Source: Dehalococcoidia bacterium (lineage in GTDB: Bacteria > Chloroflexota > Dehalococcoidia > GIF9 > AB-539-J10). Taken from it: a DNA stretch of 9,206 nt. Shown here in pieces: positions 1-5,378 of this stretch (position 1 is the first letter of the stretch; each line of letters starts with the position of its first letter). The stretch lies in the NCBI GenBank assembly GCA_023128875.1, contig JAGMDB010000124.1, positions 1-9,206 on the forward strand. Direction: 5' to 3'. The notes beneath the pieces were generated by a model. It was not told where the DNA came from. It made no database searches and worked only from the letters and a program-made list of their open reading frames with translations. A program made the translations under genes and the position numbers.

Positions 1-396
1 GCTGATTTCATGGGCGCCAGCAACATTTTTTCCGGGAAGGTGAGAGGCAAGGATGGGAAGAAGGTGCAACTGGAAACTGAAGCTGGCTTGAGAATCATTG
101 CCACCAGGAGTAAGGGCAAGCGTGGTGAAGAAATTACAGGTATATCGGTTCATCCGGAGCTGATAGAAGTTTCACCTGAAGGAGCTGGTTTGGAAGGAGA
201 TAATAAATTCAGGGGGAAGGTTGCAGAGATGATTTACCAGGGTGATTTTATTGAGATGAAGATTGCTCTTGGTCAGACGGGTGAACAAATAACCGCAAAT
301 TTGAGCAGCAGGCTGGATCAGAAATCCCAGTTTTCGCCCGGTGAAGAGGTGTTGGTGCATTGGAACCCGGAGAGCAGCAATATTTTGCTTGGCTAA
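1..396 (+). CDS. potA: Polyamine-type ABC transporter ATP-binding protein, C-terminal part (PotA-like)
   Basis: This is the end of a gene that begins before the window; 131 codons are visible and the frame is open from base 1, so the ATG at 10 is internal. No Walker or signature motifs are in view. The visible part is the C-terminal TOBE-type regulatory domain of PotA-family ATPases. The opening ADFMGASNIFSGKV matches the usual 'ADFIGxSNxxxGxV' entry into TOBE_2, followed by the ISVHPELI strand, where the family usually has VRPE. A second beta half ends in VHWNPESSNILLG. In the family this protein energises uptake by binding PotB/PotC at the inner face of the membrane. The binding-protein and permease genes downstream on the same strand support the call. 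About 250 bases without a recognisable gene separate its stop from the next promoter, so potD1 can be transcribed independently. Confidence 0.88.
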   Translation, partial: ADFMGASNIFSGKVRGKDGKKVQLETEAGLRIIATRSKGKRGEEITGISVHPELIEVSPEGAGLEGDNKFRGKVAEMIYQGDFIEMKIALGQTGEQITANLSSRLDQKSQFSPGEEVLVHWNPESSNILLG

Positions 397-643
397 CCAA
401 TGGACTTTCTTTAATTAGAAATTCACCAGGAAAAGAGCGAGAGAAAACCCGCCGGAGCCGCTAAGCTCCTAAAGCTTGCTAACATTTTCTTAACTGAAGT
501 CTATTCTAATTGGAAAATGAGTCTCTGCAAAAGGATATCAGCCAGCCCTGATAACAAATGGCTTCATTGGTCAATTGCATGTCCCAATCATAAACGAGCT
601 GCCTCTTCTCCTAGGCTCATCTTGTATTCGAAGAGACTAAGCA

Positions 644-672
644 TTGACATACACTCCCCCTAGTTTTAGAAT
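644..672 (+). promoter_or_regulatory. Sigma70-type promoter for the potD1 transcript
   Basis: A perfect -35 hexamer TTGACA (644-649) is separated by exactly 17 bases from TAGAAT (667-672), one mismatch from TATAAT. Transcription would start near 679. It is the best promoter match in the leader region and lies upstream of the hairpin and the structured leader RNA, so both would be transcribed ahead of potD1. Confidence 0.6.
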
Positions 673-765
673 AAAGAAAGCTAGCAAATTGTTGTGAGGA
701 TTGATTAGATGAAGTGGGCTAATGAATATATGAGATTTCCCCTTTTTCTCATTTCTCCTGTTAAT

Positions 766-800
766 GTATGGGCTCGTTCTCGACCAGAACGGGCCCATGT
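766..800 (+). promoter_or_regulatory. Leader hairpin, 13-bp stem
   Basis: Bases 768-780 pair with 786-798 around a 5-base loop (781-785). All 13 positions pair, one of them G-U, and two G-U pairs can extend the stem to 766/800. There is no T-run after it, so it is not a standard intrinsic terminator. It lies about 90 bases after the predicted transcription start and may be a 5'-leader stability or protein-binding element. Confidence 0.5.
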
Positions 801-848
801 TGGTATAAGAAGAGAGTGGAAAATTGAAGGAGAGAGTTCTATATAAAA

Positions 849-942
849 GGCAACCAGCGGGGATGGCACTTGGTCTTTATAGTCAGCCAGTAATCTACTT
901 CTCCCCGTCCCGTATAGTGCCGAAATCGGGGTTCTGGTTGCC
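849..942 (+). ncRNA. Candidate structured cis-regulatory leader RNA
   Basis: A perfect 9-bp closing stem joins GGCAACCAG (849-857) and CTGGTTGCC (934-942). Inside it, GGCAC (865-869) can pair with GTGCC (917-921), CGGGGA (858-863) with TCCCCG (902-907), and CCCCG (903-907) alternatively with CGGGG (927-931). The last two are mutually exclusive, because both use 903-907, and the first two would cross, giving a pseudoknot. Competing helices just upstream of a ribosome binding site are typical of a riboswitch-like leader. I compared it mentally with SAM, cobalamin, glycine, guanidine (ykkC), T-box and ZTP consensus cores and none fits. It may be an undescribed element or a fortuitous inverted repeat. 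Confidence 0.4.
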
Positions 943-956
943 CGAAAATAAATAAA

Positions 957-1002
957 GGAGGTGGTGCTTATGTAGAATTGGCTTTCAGGAAAGACTGGAT
1001 AA
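957..1002 (+). repeat. Leader repeat, copy 1, with interrupted mini-ORF
   Basis: Positions 957-996 match 7557-7596 at 31 of 40 bases without gaps. The unit is a strong Shine-Dalgarno (AAGGAGGT core), 7 bases, then ATG. Here the ATG (970) is followed at once by TAG; the rest of the frame reads NWLSGKTG and ends in TAA at 1000-1002. The third potD copy has the open version. It is either a decayed leader peptide or a start-stop mini-ORF acting on ribosome loading of potD1, whose own AAGGAG lies at 1012-1017. Confidence 0.5.
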
Positions 1003-1023
1003 AAAGTAAAAAAGGAGATAAAA

Positions 1024-2202
1024 ATGAATAGAAGGAAAAACTTATTGGCATTAATTGGAACAGTCGTATTGCTGGTCAGCTTATCTGTTCCACTGATGCA
1101 GTGTGCTCCTGCAGCGGAGGAAGAAGCTCCTCCGGTGGAAGAGGAAGGACCGTATGAAGCGTATGTGTCTTCCTTGCCCGAGGGGTGTTTTCCTGTAACA
1201 AAAGAGTGCTTTGAACAAGCCAAAGGGGAAGGGCAGCTCAATATTTACGATTGGGCTGAGTGGTGGCCCGAGGACATATATGAAGGCTTTTCCGAAGAAT
1301 TTGGCATCAAGATCGTCAGGGATAACTTTGCTGATATGACGGAAGTACTTGCAAAATTTAAGCTATATCCTGAGGTAGAGTATGATTTTGTGCTCCCAGA
1401 ATCAAGATTGCTTATACAAATGAAGGAATTAGGCGTGCTCCAGCGGATAAATCACGACTGGGTACCCAATGTGAACGAGTATCTACCAGAGGCAACCAAA
1501 CAGTCATGGTACGACCCAGGTTACCAATATGGTGTAGCTAGCGATCTTTATATCCTTGGTTATAGCTATAACACGAAATATGTCGATGATCCTCGTATTC
1601 CCTCTTGGGCAGTATTATTCGAGCCGGATGAGAAGTATAAAGGAAGGATAACCATGCTGAATAGCATGTATGGGGTTATTGGGTCTGCGCTGAAATACCT
1701 CGGCTATTCATGGAATTCGGATGACGAAGATGAATTGATGGAGGTAAAAGAACTGCTGCTGCGACAAAAACCTTGGGTGATGGCTTATGAGTCCTGGCCG
1801 GCAAGGATAGTCCTTGAGGAGGAAGCTTGGATAGCTCATCAGTGGTACGGAGATGCCTATTTTCTCAGTCGGGAACTAGAAAGTCTCCGGGTTGCTTTGC
1901 CTGTAGAGGGATCCCAAAAGGGGATGGACTTTATGGTCATTCCTATAGGTTCTGCTCATCCAGCAGCAGCTCACCTTTTCATAAATTATATTTTTCGCCC
2001 CGAGGTGAATGGTTTACTGATTGAGACGATTGGTTATCTTCCCAACCATACAACAGTAGGTGAATTTCTTTCCGAAGAACTGCAAGAGATACAGCCTTCA
2101 GAGGAATACTTGTTGGATAAATGTGAATATGAAACTTCTAAAGCTTATGCAGGCAAAGGCAAGGAGCTAAGATCTGCAATATGGGAAGAACTGAAAATGT
2201 AA
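1024..2202 (+). CDS. potD: PotD-like spermidine/putrescine-type substrate-binding lipoprotein, paralogue 1
   Basis: This 392-residue exported binding protein captures ligand outside the membrane and delivers it to the PotB/PotC permease. Residues 1-26 form a lipoprotein signal peptide (basic MNRRK start, hydrophobic core), with the lipid-anchored Cys at 27 followed by a Pro/Glu-rich linker (30-41). The -1 residue of the lipobox is Gln, which is atypical. A conserved GPYE...EGCFPV...ECFEQA segment (42-66) precedes the PotD fold, which begins at LNIYDWAEWWPE. Family landmarks follow: FGIKIVRDNFAD, IPSWAVLFEPDEKYKGRIT, ALKYLGYSWNSDDE, and WYGD (274-277), corresponding to the Trp and Asp that hold the ligand amine in PotD. 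AAGGAG lies 6 bases before the ATG. Paralogues sit at 2396 and 7639; this one is closer to the third copy. True ligand unknown. Confidence 0.9.
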   Translation: MNRRKNLLALIGTVVLLVSLSVPLMQCAPAAEEEAPPVEEEGPYEAYVSSLPEGCFPVTKECFEQAKGEGQLNIYDWAEWWPEDIYEGFSEEFGIKIVRDNFADMTEVLAKFKLYPEVEYDFVLPESRLLIQMKELGVLQRINHDWVPNVNEYLPEATKQSWYDPGYQYGVASDLYILGYSYNTKYVDDPRIPSWAVLFEPDEKYKGRITMLNSMYGVIGSALKYLGYSWNSDDEDELMEVKELLLRQKPWVMAYESWPARIVLEEEAWIAHQWYGDAYFLSRELESLRVALPVEGSQKGMDFMVIPIGSAHPAAAHLFINYIFRPEVNGLLIETIGYLPNHTTVGEFLSEELQEIQPSEEYLLDKCEYETSKAYAGKGKELRSAIWEELKM

Positions 2203-2213
2203 GCCTCAATAAA

Positions 2214-2239
2214 GAGGGACTGGGTTAACCCGGTCCCTC
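2214..2239 (+). terminator. Hairpin after potD1, terminator-like without a T-run
   Basis: An 11-bp stem (2214-2224 with 2229-2239) encloses a TTAA loop; ten Watson-Crick pairs and one G-U. No T-tract follows, so it may protect the 3' end of the potD1 message rather than terminate fully. Equivalent hairpins follow the other two potD copies. Confidence 0.6.
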
Positions 2240-2297
2240 TCAAGGCATAAATGCCCCTGAATAAGAGGCAGTTTAAGTTTTTAATCTCTCTCCACGA

Positions 2298-2306
2298 TGT
2301 TATAAT
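2298..2306 (+). promoter_or_regulatory. Extended -10 promoter element upstream of potD2
   Basis: TGT followed by TATAAT (2301-2306) is an exact extended -10 motif (TGnTATAAT). No good -35 box lies 17 bases upstream (TTTTTA at 2278-2283), which extended -10 promoters tolerate. It would give a short leader of about 80 bases for potD2, separating its expression from potD1 after the preceding hairpin. Confidence 0.4.
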
Positions 2307-2342
2307 AACGTTGTAATAACAAGGAATAAAGGGGGTATAAAG

Positions 2343-2360
2343 ATGGAAGAAAAGGAATGA
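2343..2360 (+). other. Mini-ORF (MEEKE) before potD2
   Basis: AAAGGGGG (2328-2335) sits 7 bases before ATG GAA GAA AAG GAA TGA, a five-codon frame. Its sequence is unrelated to the mini-ORFs before the other two potD genes, but the arrangement (strong Shine-Dalgarno, tiny frame, second ribosome binding site) is the same. Whether it is translated is unknown. Confidence 0.25.
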
Positions 2361-2395
2361 AGGCGAAAAATTATAACAAACAGGAGGATATTAAT

Positions 2396-3592
2396 ATGAA
2401 GATAAAAAATTTCTTAAAAGGCAGGTGGGTAGCACATAGCTTCATTGCAGGTGCTCTGATTTTGCTTCTTCTATTTGCTTTCTTACCTGCTTGTGCTCCT
2501 GAGGTAGCTCCTCCGCCGGAAGAAGAGATAGGACCGTATGATGAGTATGTGGCTTCTCTACCAGAGGGATGCTTTCCCGTACCACGTGAGTGTTTTGAAC
2601 AGGCTATGGATGAAGGGGAGTTTTATAAATACTGCTGGGGTGAATGGTGGCCTGCCGAGTTACGTGAAGGCTTCGCCCAAGAATTCGGAATTAAGGTTAC
2701 CAAGGATGACTATGGTGACGTAGATGAAATGGTTACAAAATTTAGATTATATCCTGAGACAGCATATGATTTTGCGCTTCCAGACACGAGAGGATTTTAT
2801 CAATTGAAAGGGTTAGGCATACCCCAGGAAATAAATCATGACTGGATACCCAATGTGAACAAGTATCTGCCAGAGGCGACCAAAAATGCAGAGTATGACC
2901 CGGGTTACAAGTACAGTGTAGCTATGGATATGTGTATCACCACTTACGGCTACAATGCGGAATATGTTGAGGATCCTCGCATTCCTTCTTGGTCAGCATT
3001 CTTCGAGCCGGACGAGAAGTATAGGGGAAGGATAACCCCACTCAATAATATGTACGAGGTTATTGGCGAGGCGCTGCTATACCTCGGCTACCCATTTAAC
3101 TCAGATGACGAAGAGCAACTGATGGAGGCAAGAGATCTATTGCTGCGACAAAAGCCATATGTCATGGCCTATGATTCCTGGCCAATAAGGCCAGTCCTTG
3201 AGGAGGAGGCTTGGATGTTTCAGCAGTGGCACGGGGATGTTCGGTTTTTCCGTAATGAATATAAAAATTCAGAAGCTATCCAGATTGCTTACCCACCGGA
3301 GGGATGCTCAATGACTATAGACGTTATGGTCATTCCCAGGGGTTCTCCTCATCCAGCAGCGGCTCACCTTTTCATAAATTATGTTTTCCGTCCTGAGGTA
3401 AATGCTCTGCTGATCGAAGAGATTGGCCATTCTCCCAATCATATAGCAACGGCTGAATTTCTTTCTGAAGAGCTACAAAACTGGCATCCTCCTGAGGAAT
3501 ACCTGGATAAATTGGTGTTAATAAACTCCAAAGCCTACACTGGTAAAGGGCTGGAGCTGAGATCAGCAATATGGGAAGAGCTGAAGGCATGA
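2396..3592 (+). CDS. potD: PotD-like spermidine/putrescine-type substrate-binding lipoprotein, paralogue 2
   Basis: I place the start at ATG 2396, which has AGGAGG 8 bases upstream (2382-2387) and gives 398 residues with a normal signal peptide. The in-frame ATG at 2357 would add 13 polar residues and lacks a good site. The lipobox FLPAC puts the lipidated Cys at 33, before a Pro/Glu linker. The GPYD...EGCFPV...ECFEQA segment carries Cys 59 and 66. The PotD fold follows, with the first strand changed to FYKYCWGEWWPAE, which has an extra Cys 80 where the sisters have Asp. IPSWSAFFEPDEKYRGRIT, LLYLGYPFNSDDEE and the WHGD ligand motif are present. It is the most divergent of the three copies, notably in the probable pocket segments (DTRGF, MCITTYGYN), suggesting a different ligand preference. 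A hairpin and a truncated permease follow. Confidence 0.9.
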   Translation: MKIKNFLKGRWVAHSFIAGALILLLLFAFLPACAPEVAPPPEEEIGPYDEYVASLPEGCFPVPRECFEQAMDEGEFYKYCWGEWWPAELREGFAQEFGIKVTKDDYGDVDEMVTKFRLYPETAYDFALPDTRGFYQLKGLGIPQEINHDWIPNVNKYLPEATKNAEYDPGYKYSVAMDMCITTYGYNAEYVEDPRIPSWSAFFEPDEKYRGRITPLNNMYEVIGEALLYLGYPFNSDDEEQLMEARDLLLRQKPYVMAYDSWPIRPVLEEEAWMFQQWHGDVRFFRNEYKNSEAIQIAYPPEGCSMTIDVMVIPRGSPHPAAAHLFINYVFRPEVNALLIEEIGHSPNHIATAEFLSEELQNWHPPEEYLDKLVLINSKAYTGKGLELRSAIWEELKA

Positions 3593-3604
3593 GATTCAAT
3601 GAAG

Positions 3605-3628
3605 AGGGAGGGGGATAACCCACTCCCT
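3605..3628 (+). terminator. Hairpin after potD2
   Basis: Bases 3605-3614 pair with 3619-3628 around ATAA; nine pairs and one G/A mismatch (3611/3622), followed by a short T-run (3628-3631). It resembles a leaky intrinsic terminator or the mRNA-stabilising hairpin often found between a binding-protein gene and its permease genes. Bases 3619-3654 are identical to 8827-8862. Confidence 0.6.
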
Positions 3629-3654
3629 TTTAAGGCATAAACATCCTTGAAATT
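3619..3654 (+). repeat. 36-bp identical intergenic repeat, copy 1
   Basis: Identical to 8827-8862. It covers the 3' arm of the hairpin and the spacer before the permease start. Homology continues at lower identity to about 3772 (against about 8980), which defines the duplicated block. Confidence 0.85.
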
Positions 3655-3666
3655 ACAGTAAACTAA

Positions 3667-3774
3667 ATGCTAACTTCTAAAGTTGGTGTGAAGGCACAAG
3701 GATGCTTAAGCGAAAGGGTTAAAAAATCCTTGCTAGGCAGGCGCAGTTACTCTACGCGAGAACTATTTCAATAG
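3667..3774 (+). pseudogene. Truncated PotB-like permease remnant
   Basis: The frame starts at ATG 3667 and reads MLTSKVGVKAQ..., matching MLTSKVVGKTQ... at the start of the intact permease at 8875. The DNA still aligns through the block ending CTATTTCA (3763-3770 against 8972-8979). It stops at TAG 3772-3774 after 35 codons, just where the first membrane helix should begin. Beyond this the homology ends and unrelated corrinoid-protein sequence begins. This is a duplicated permease cut off by recombination. A functional peptide is unlikely. Confidence 0.75.
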
Positions 3775-3778
3775 AACC

Positions 3779-3898
3779 AAGTGGATGATTGGTGATGCAG
3801 TTGTTACCCAGGAACATGCCGATGAAATAGGAGCTGATGCTTATGCTCCCGATGCTCCCTCTGCCGTTGGAAAAGCAAAGGAACTTGTTAAAAGTTAA
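3779..3898 (+). pseudogene. C-terminal fragment of a methyltransferase corrinoid protein (MttC/MtbC-like)
   Basis: Codons from 3779 to the TAA at 3896-3898 encode about 39 residues containing VTQEHADEIGADAYAPDA and ending KAKELVKS. This is the typical tail of B12-binding corrinoid proteins of the MtmC/MtbC/MttC type (family pattern: VMIGGAPVTQxFADEIGADGYAxDA...AV.LAK.L). The Asp-His-x-x-Gly cobalamin motif and nearly the whole domain are missing, and no usable start exists, so it cannot bind corrinoid. It lies in a different frame from the methyltransferase and ends 43 bases before that gene's start. In intact clusters mttC and mttB are often adjacent, so this is probably the leftover of a mttC-mttB pair whose upstream part was lost. 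Confidence 0.75.
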
Positions 3899-3941
3899 AC
3901 TTCAAAAACAGTTACAAGTAACGGAAGGAAGATTTAAGAGA

Positions 3942-5378
3942 ATGAGCAAACCCAGTTTAAGTTTATTGTCAGAAGAGGAGATGGGCAGTATTCATAATGC
4001 TTCGTTGGAAGTTTTGGAAAGAACAGGTATTAAAGTTATGAGCAATAAAGCTCTTGATATTTTAAAGGAAGCTGGAGCGAATGTTGATTACGGGAAAAAT
4101 CACGCCACTATTCCTGGAAATTTAGTTGCGGAAGCCTTAGAAAGAGCTCCGAAAGTCATGAAATGGTGTGCTAGAAATACAAAATATGACTTTGTATTGA
4201 ATAAACAACAGGTACATTTCTTAGCAGATGGATTTTCTCCTTTCATATTGGATTGGGAAACTGGCGAACGTAGATATTCAACAAGCGAGGATCTTGCTCG
4301 TTGGACGCGGATAGCAGATTATCTCGATAATGTTCATTTCATTTGGGCACCGGGGGCTTGCGTGGATGTGCCGCCACCTATGCGGAATATAGTTGATGTG
4401 TATACTTGTCTAAGAAATTCAGAAAAGCATTTTGAAGGGAATTCAGTAAGTGCTAAGGAAGTTCAATACCAAATTGAAATCGCAGCTGCTATTGTTGGTG
4501 GTAAGGAGGAGCTCAGGGAAAGGCCTATTTTTTCAGCGATTATCTGTAATATTTCCCCTCTTAAATTTGATAAGGGAATGACAGAAGCAGGCATAGAGCT
4601 TGCTAAGGCTGGCATCCCAGTTGATATATACCCCATGCCTATGGCGGGCGAGACAAGCCCTGCTACACTGGCAGGCACAATGGTTGTTAACAACGCCGAA
4701 TTTCTAGGGAGCTTGGTTATCCTTGAGTTTGTTAGCCCCGGGGCACCGGTGGTGTATGGGGCTGGTGCTGGCATTGTGAATTTCAAAACGGGGTCAAGAA
4801 TTGAATCGCCGGAGAGCTATCTTATGCATCTAGCCCTTAACCAGTTAGCTCATTATTATGGCTTGCCAAGCGAGATAGGGGCTTCTGACGCTGTTTCCAA
4901 ACTTCCAGATGCTCAAGCTGGTTATGAAAAAGCTATCTCACTTATCACACATATACTAACGGCTCCTGACATTGTTCCTGGTTTAGGGCGGTTGGAAGGG
5001 GGCCGCATCACGTCTCCAGAGGCTTTAGTTATTGATAATGAGATTATTGATTTTGCCTTAGGGTTTATCCAGGGATTTGAAGTGAATGATGATACTTTGG
5101 CAGTGGATGTTATTGATAAAGTTGGTCCTGGTGGGATCTTCTTAGGTGAAAAGCATACGTTAGAACATTTCAGAGAAAGGTGGATGCCAAAGATTAGTGA
5201 TATAAGCAGCTTTGAAACATGGGAGAAAAAAGGATCTAAGTCGATTGATAAGGCGGCTAAAGAAAAAGTAAGGGAAATCTTGGCTACACACAAACCTGAA
5301 CCTATTCCTGAAGATGTTCAAGGAGAGATATCTCAGATTTTGAAAAGAGCTGAGATAGAATTGCTAAACGAAAGTTGA
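3942..5378 (+). CDS. mttB: Trimethylamine methyltransferase (MttB) family protein, non-pyrrolysine type
   Basis: I chose ATG 3942 (478 residues), with GGAAGGA about 11 bases upstream. The longer frame from 3837 would add 35 residues encoded over the corrinoid fragment in another frame. The family transfers a methyl group from a quaternary or tertiary methylamine to the Co(I) corrinoid of a partner protein. Family landmarks: an N-terminal LSEEEMGSIHNASLEVLERTGIKV helix (9-32), PMPMAGETSPATLAG (231-245), GAPVVYGAGAG (267-277), QLAHYYGLPSEIG (301-313), SDAVSKLPDAQAGYEKA (315-331) and a C-terminal GEKHTLEHFRERWMPKISD (402-420). There is no in-frame TAG, so it groups with pyrrolysine-free homologues such as glycine betaine methyltransferase MtgB. 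The substrate cannot be read from sequence. Its stop overlaps the earliest start of the next gene, suggesting coupled translation. Only a corrinoid-protein remnant is present beside it. Confidence 0.88.
   Translation: MSKPSLSLLSEEEMGSIHNASLEVLERTGIKVMSNKALDILKEAGANVDYGKNHATIPGNLVAEALERAPKVMKWCARNTKYDFVLNKQQVHFLADGFSPFILDWETGERRYSTSEDLARWTRIADYLDNVHFIWAPGACVDVPPPMRNIVDVYTCLRNSEKHFEGNSVSAKEVQYQIEIAAAIVGGKEELRERPIFSAIICNISPLKFDKGMTEAGIELAKAGIPVDIYPMPMAGETSPATLAGTMVVNNAEFLGSLVILEFVSPGAPVVYGAGAGIVNFKTGSRIESPESYLMHLALNQLAHYYGLPSEIGASDAVSKLPDAQAGYEKAISLITHILTAPDIVPGLGRLEGGRITSPEALVIDNEIIDFALGFIQGFEVNDDTLAVDVIDKVGPGGIFLGEKHTLEHFRERWMPKISDISSFETWEKKGSKSIDKAAKEKVREILATHKPEPIPEDVQGEISQILKRAEIELLNES

Larger units (their letters stand above)
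397..1023 (+). other. Long intergenic/leader region before the first potD
   Basis: This 627-base stretch holds no protein gene that I recognise. The first part (397-640) is AT-rich and shows only a small GGAGC/GCTCC hairpin (454-469), too weak and without a T-run to be called a terminator with confidence. A 48-codon open frame (517-663) lacks a convincing ribosome binding site and resembles nothing known to me. The second part holds the promoter, hairpin, structured RNA and mini-ORF listed separately. A transcript from the promoter would carry an untranslated leader of about 345 bases before potD1, unusually long for a simple transporter gene. Confidence 0.6.

Noticed and set aside
517..663. 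48-codon plus-strand frame in the intergenic region
   Set aside because: No convincing ribosome binding site, no recognisable sequence, and it overlaps the predicted -35 box.
849..942. SAM-I riboswitch, suggested by GGCAACC
   Set aside because: The upstream GAGG...GATGAAACC core and the downstream AAGGTGC segment are absent.
970..1002. TAG codon in the leader read as pyrrolysine
   Set aside because: No pyrrolysine gene or in-frame TAG methyltransferase is in the window, and the homologous leader has AGG at that codon, so mutation to a stop is simpler.
705..1241. 178-codon open frame on the minus strand
   Set aside because: It runs antisense across the promoter leader, structured RNA and potD1 start, has low-complexity Ser-rich sequence, and resembles no protein; the plus-strand features explain the region.
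3837..3941. 35-residue N-terminal extension of the methyltransferase
   Set aside because: It is out of frame over the corrinoid-protein fragment, reads as an unnatural Leu/Pro/Lys-rich string, and the family N-terminus begins naturally at the ATG at 3942.
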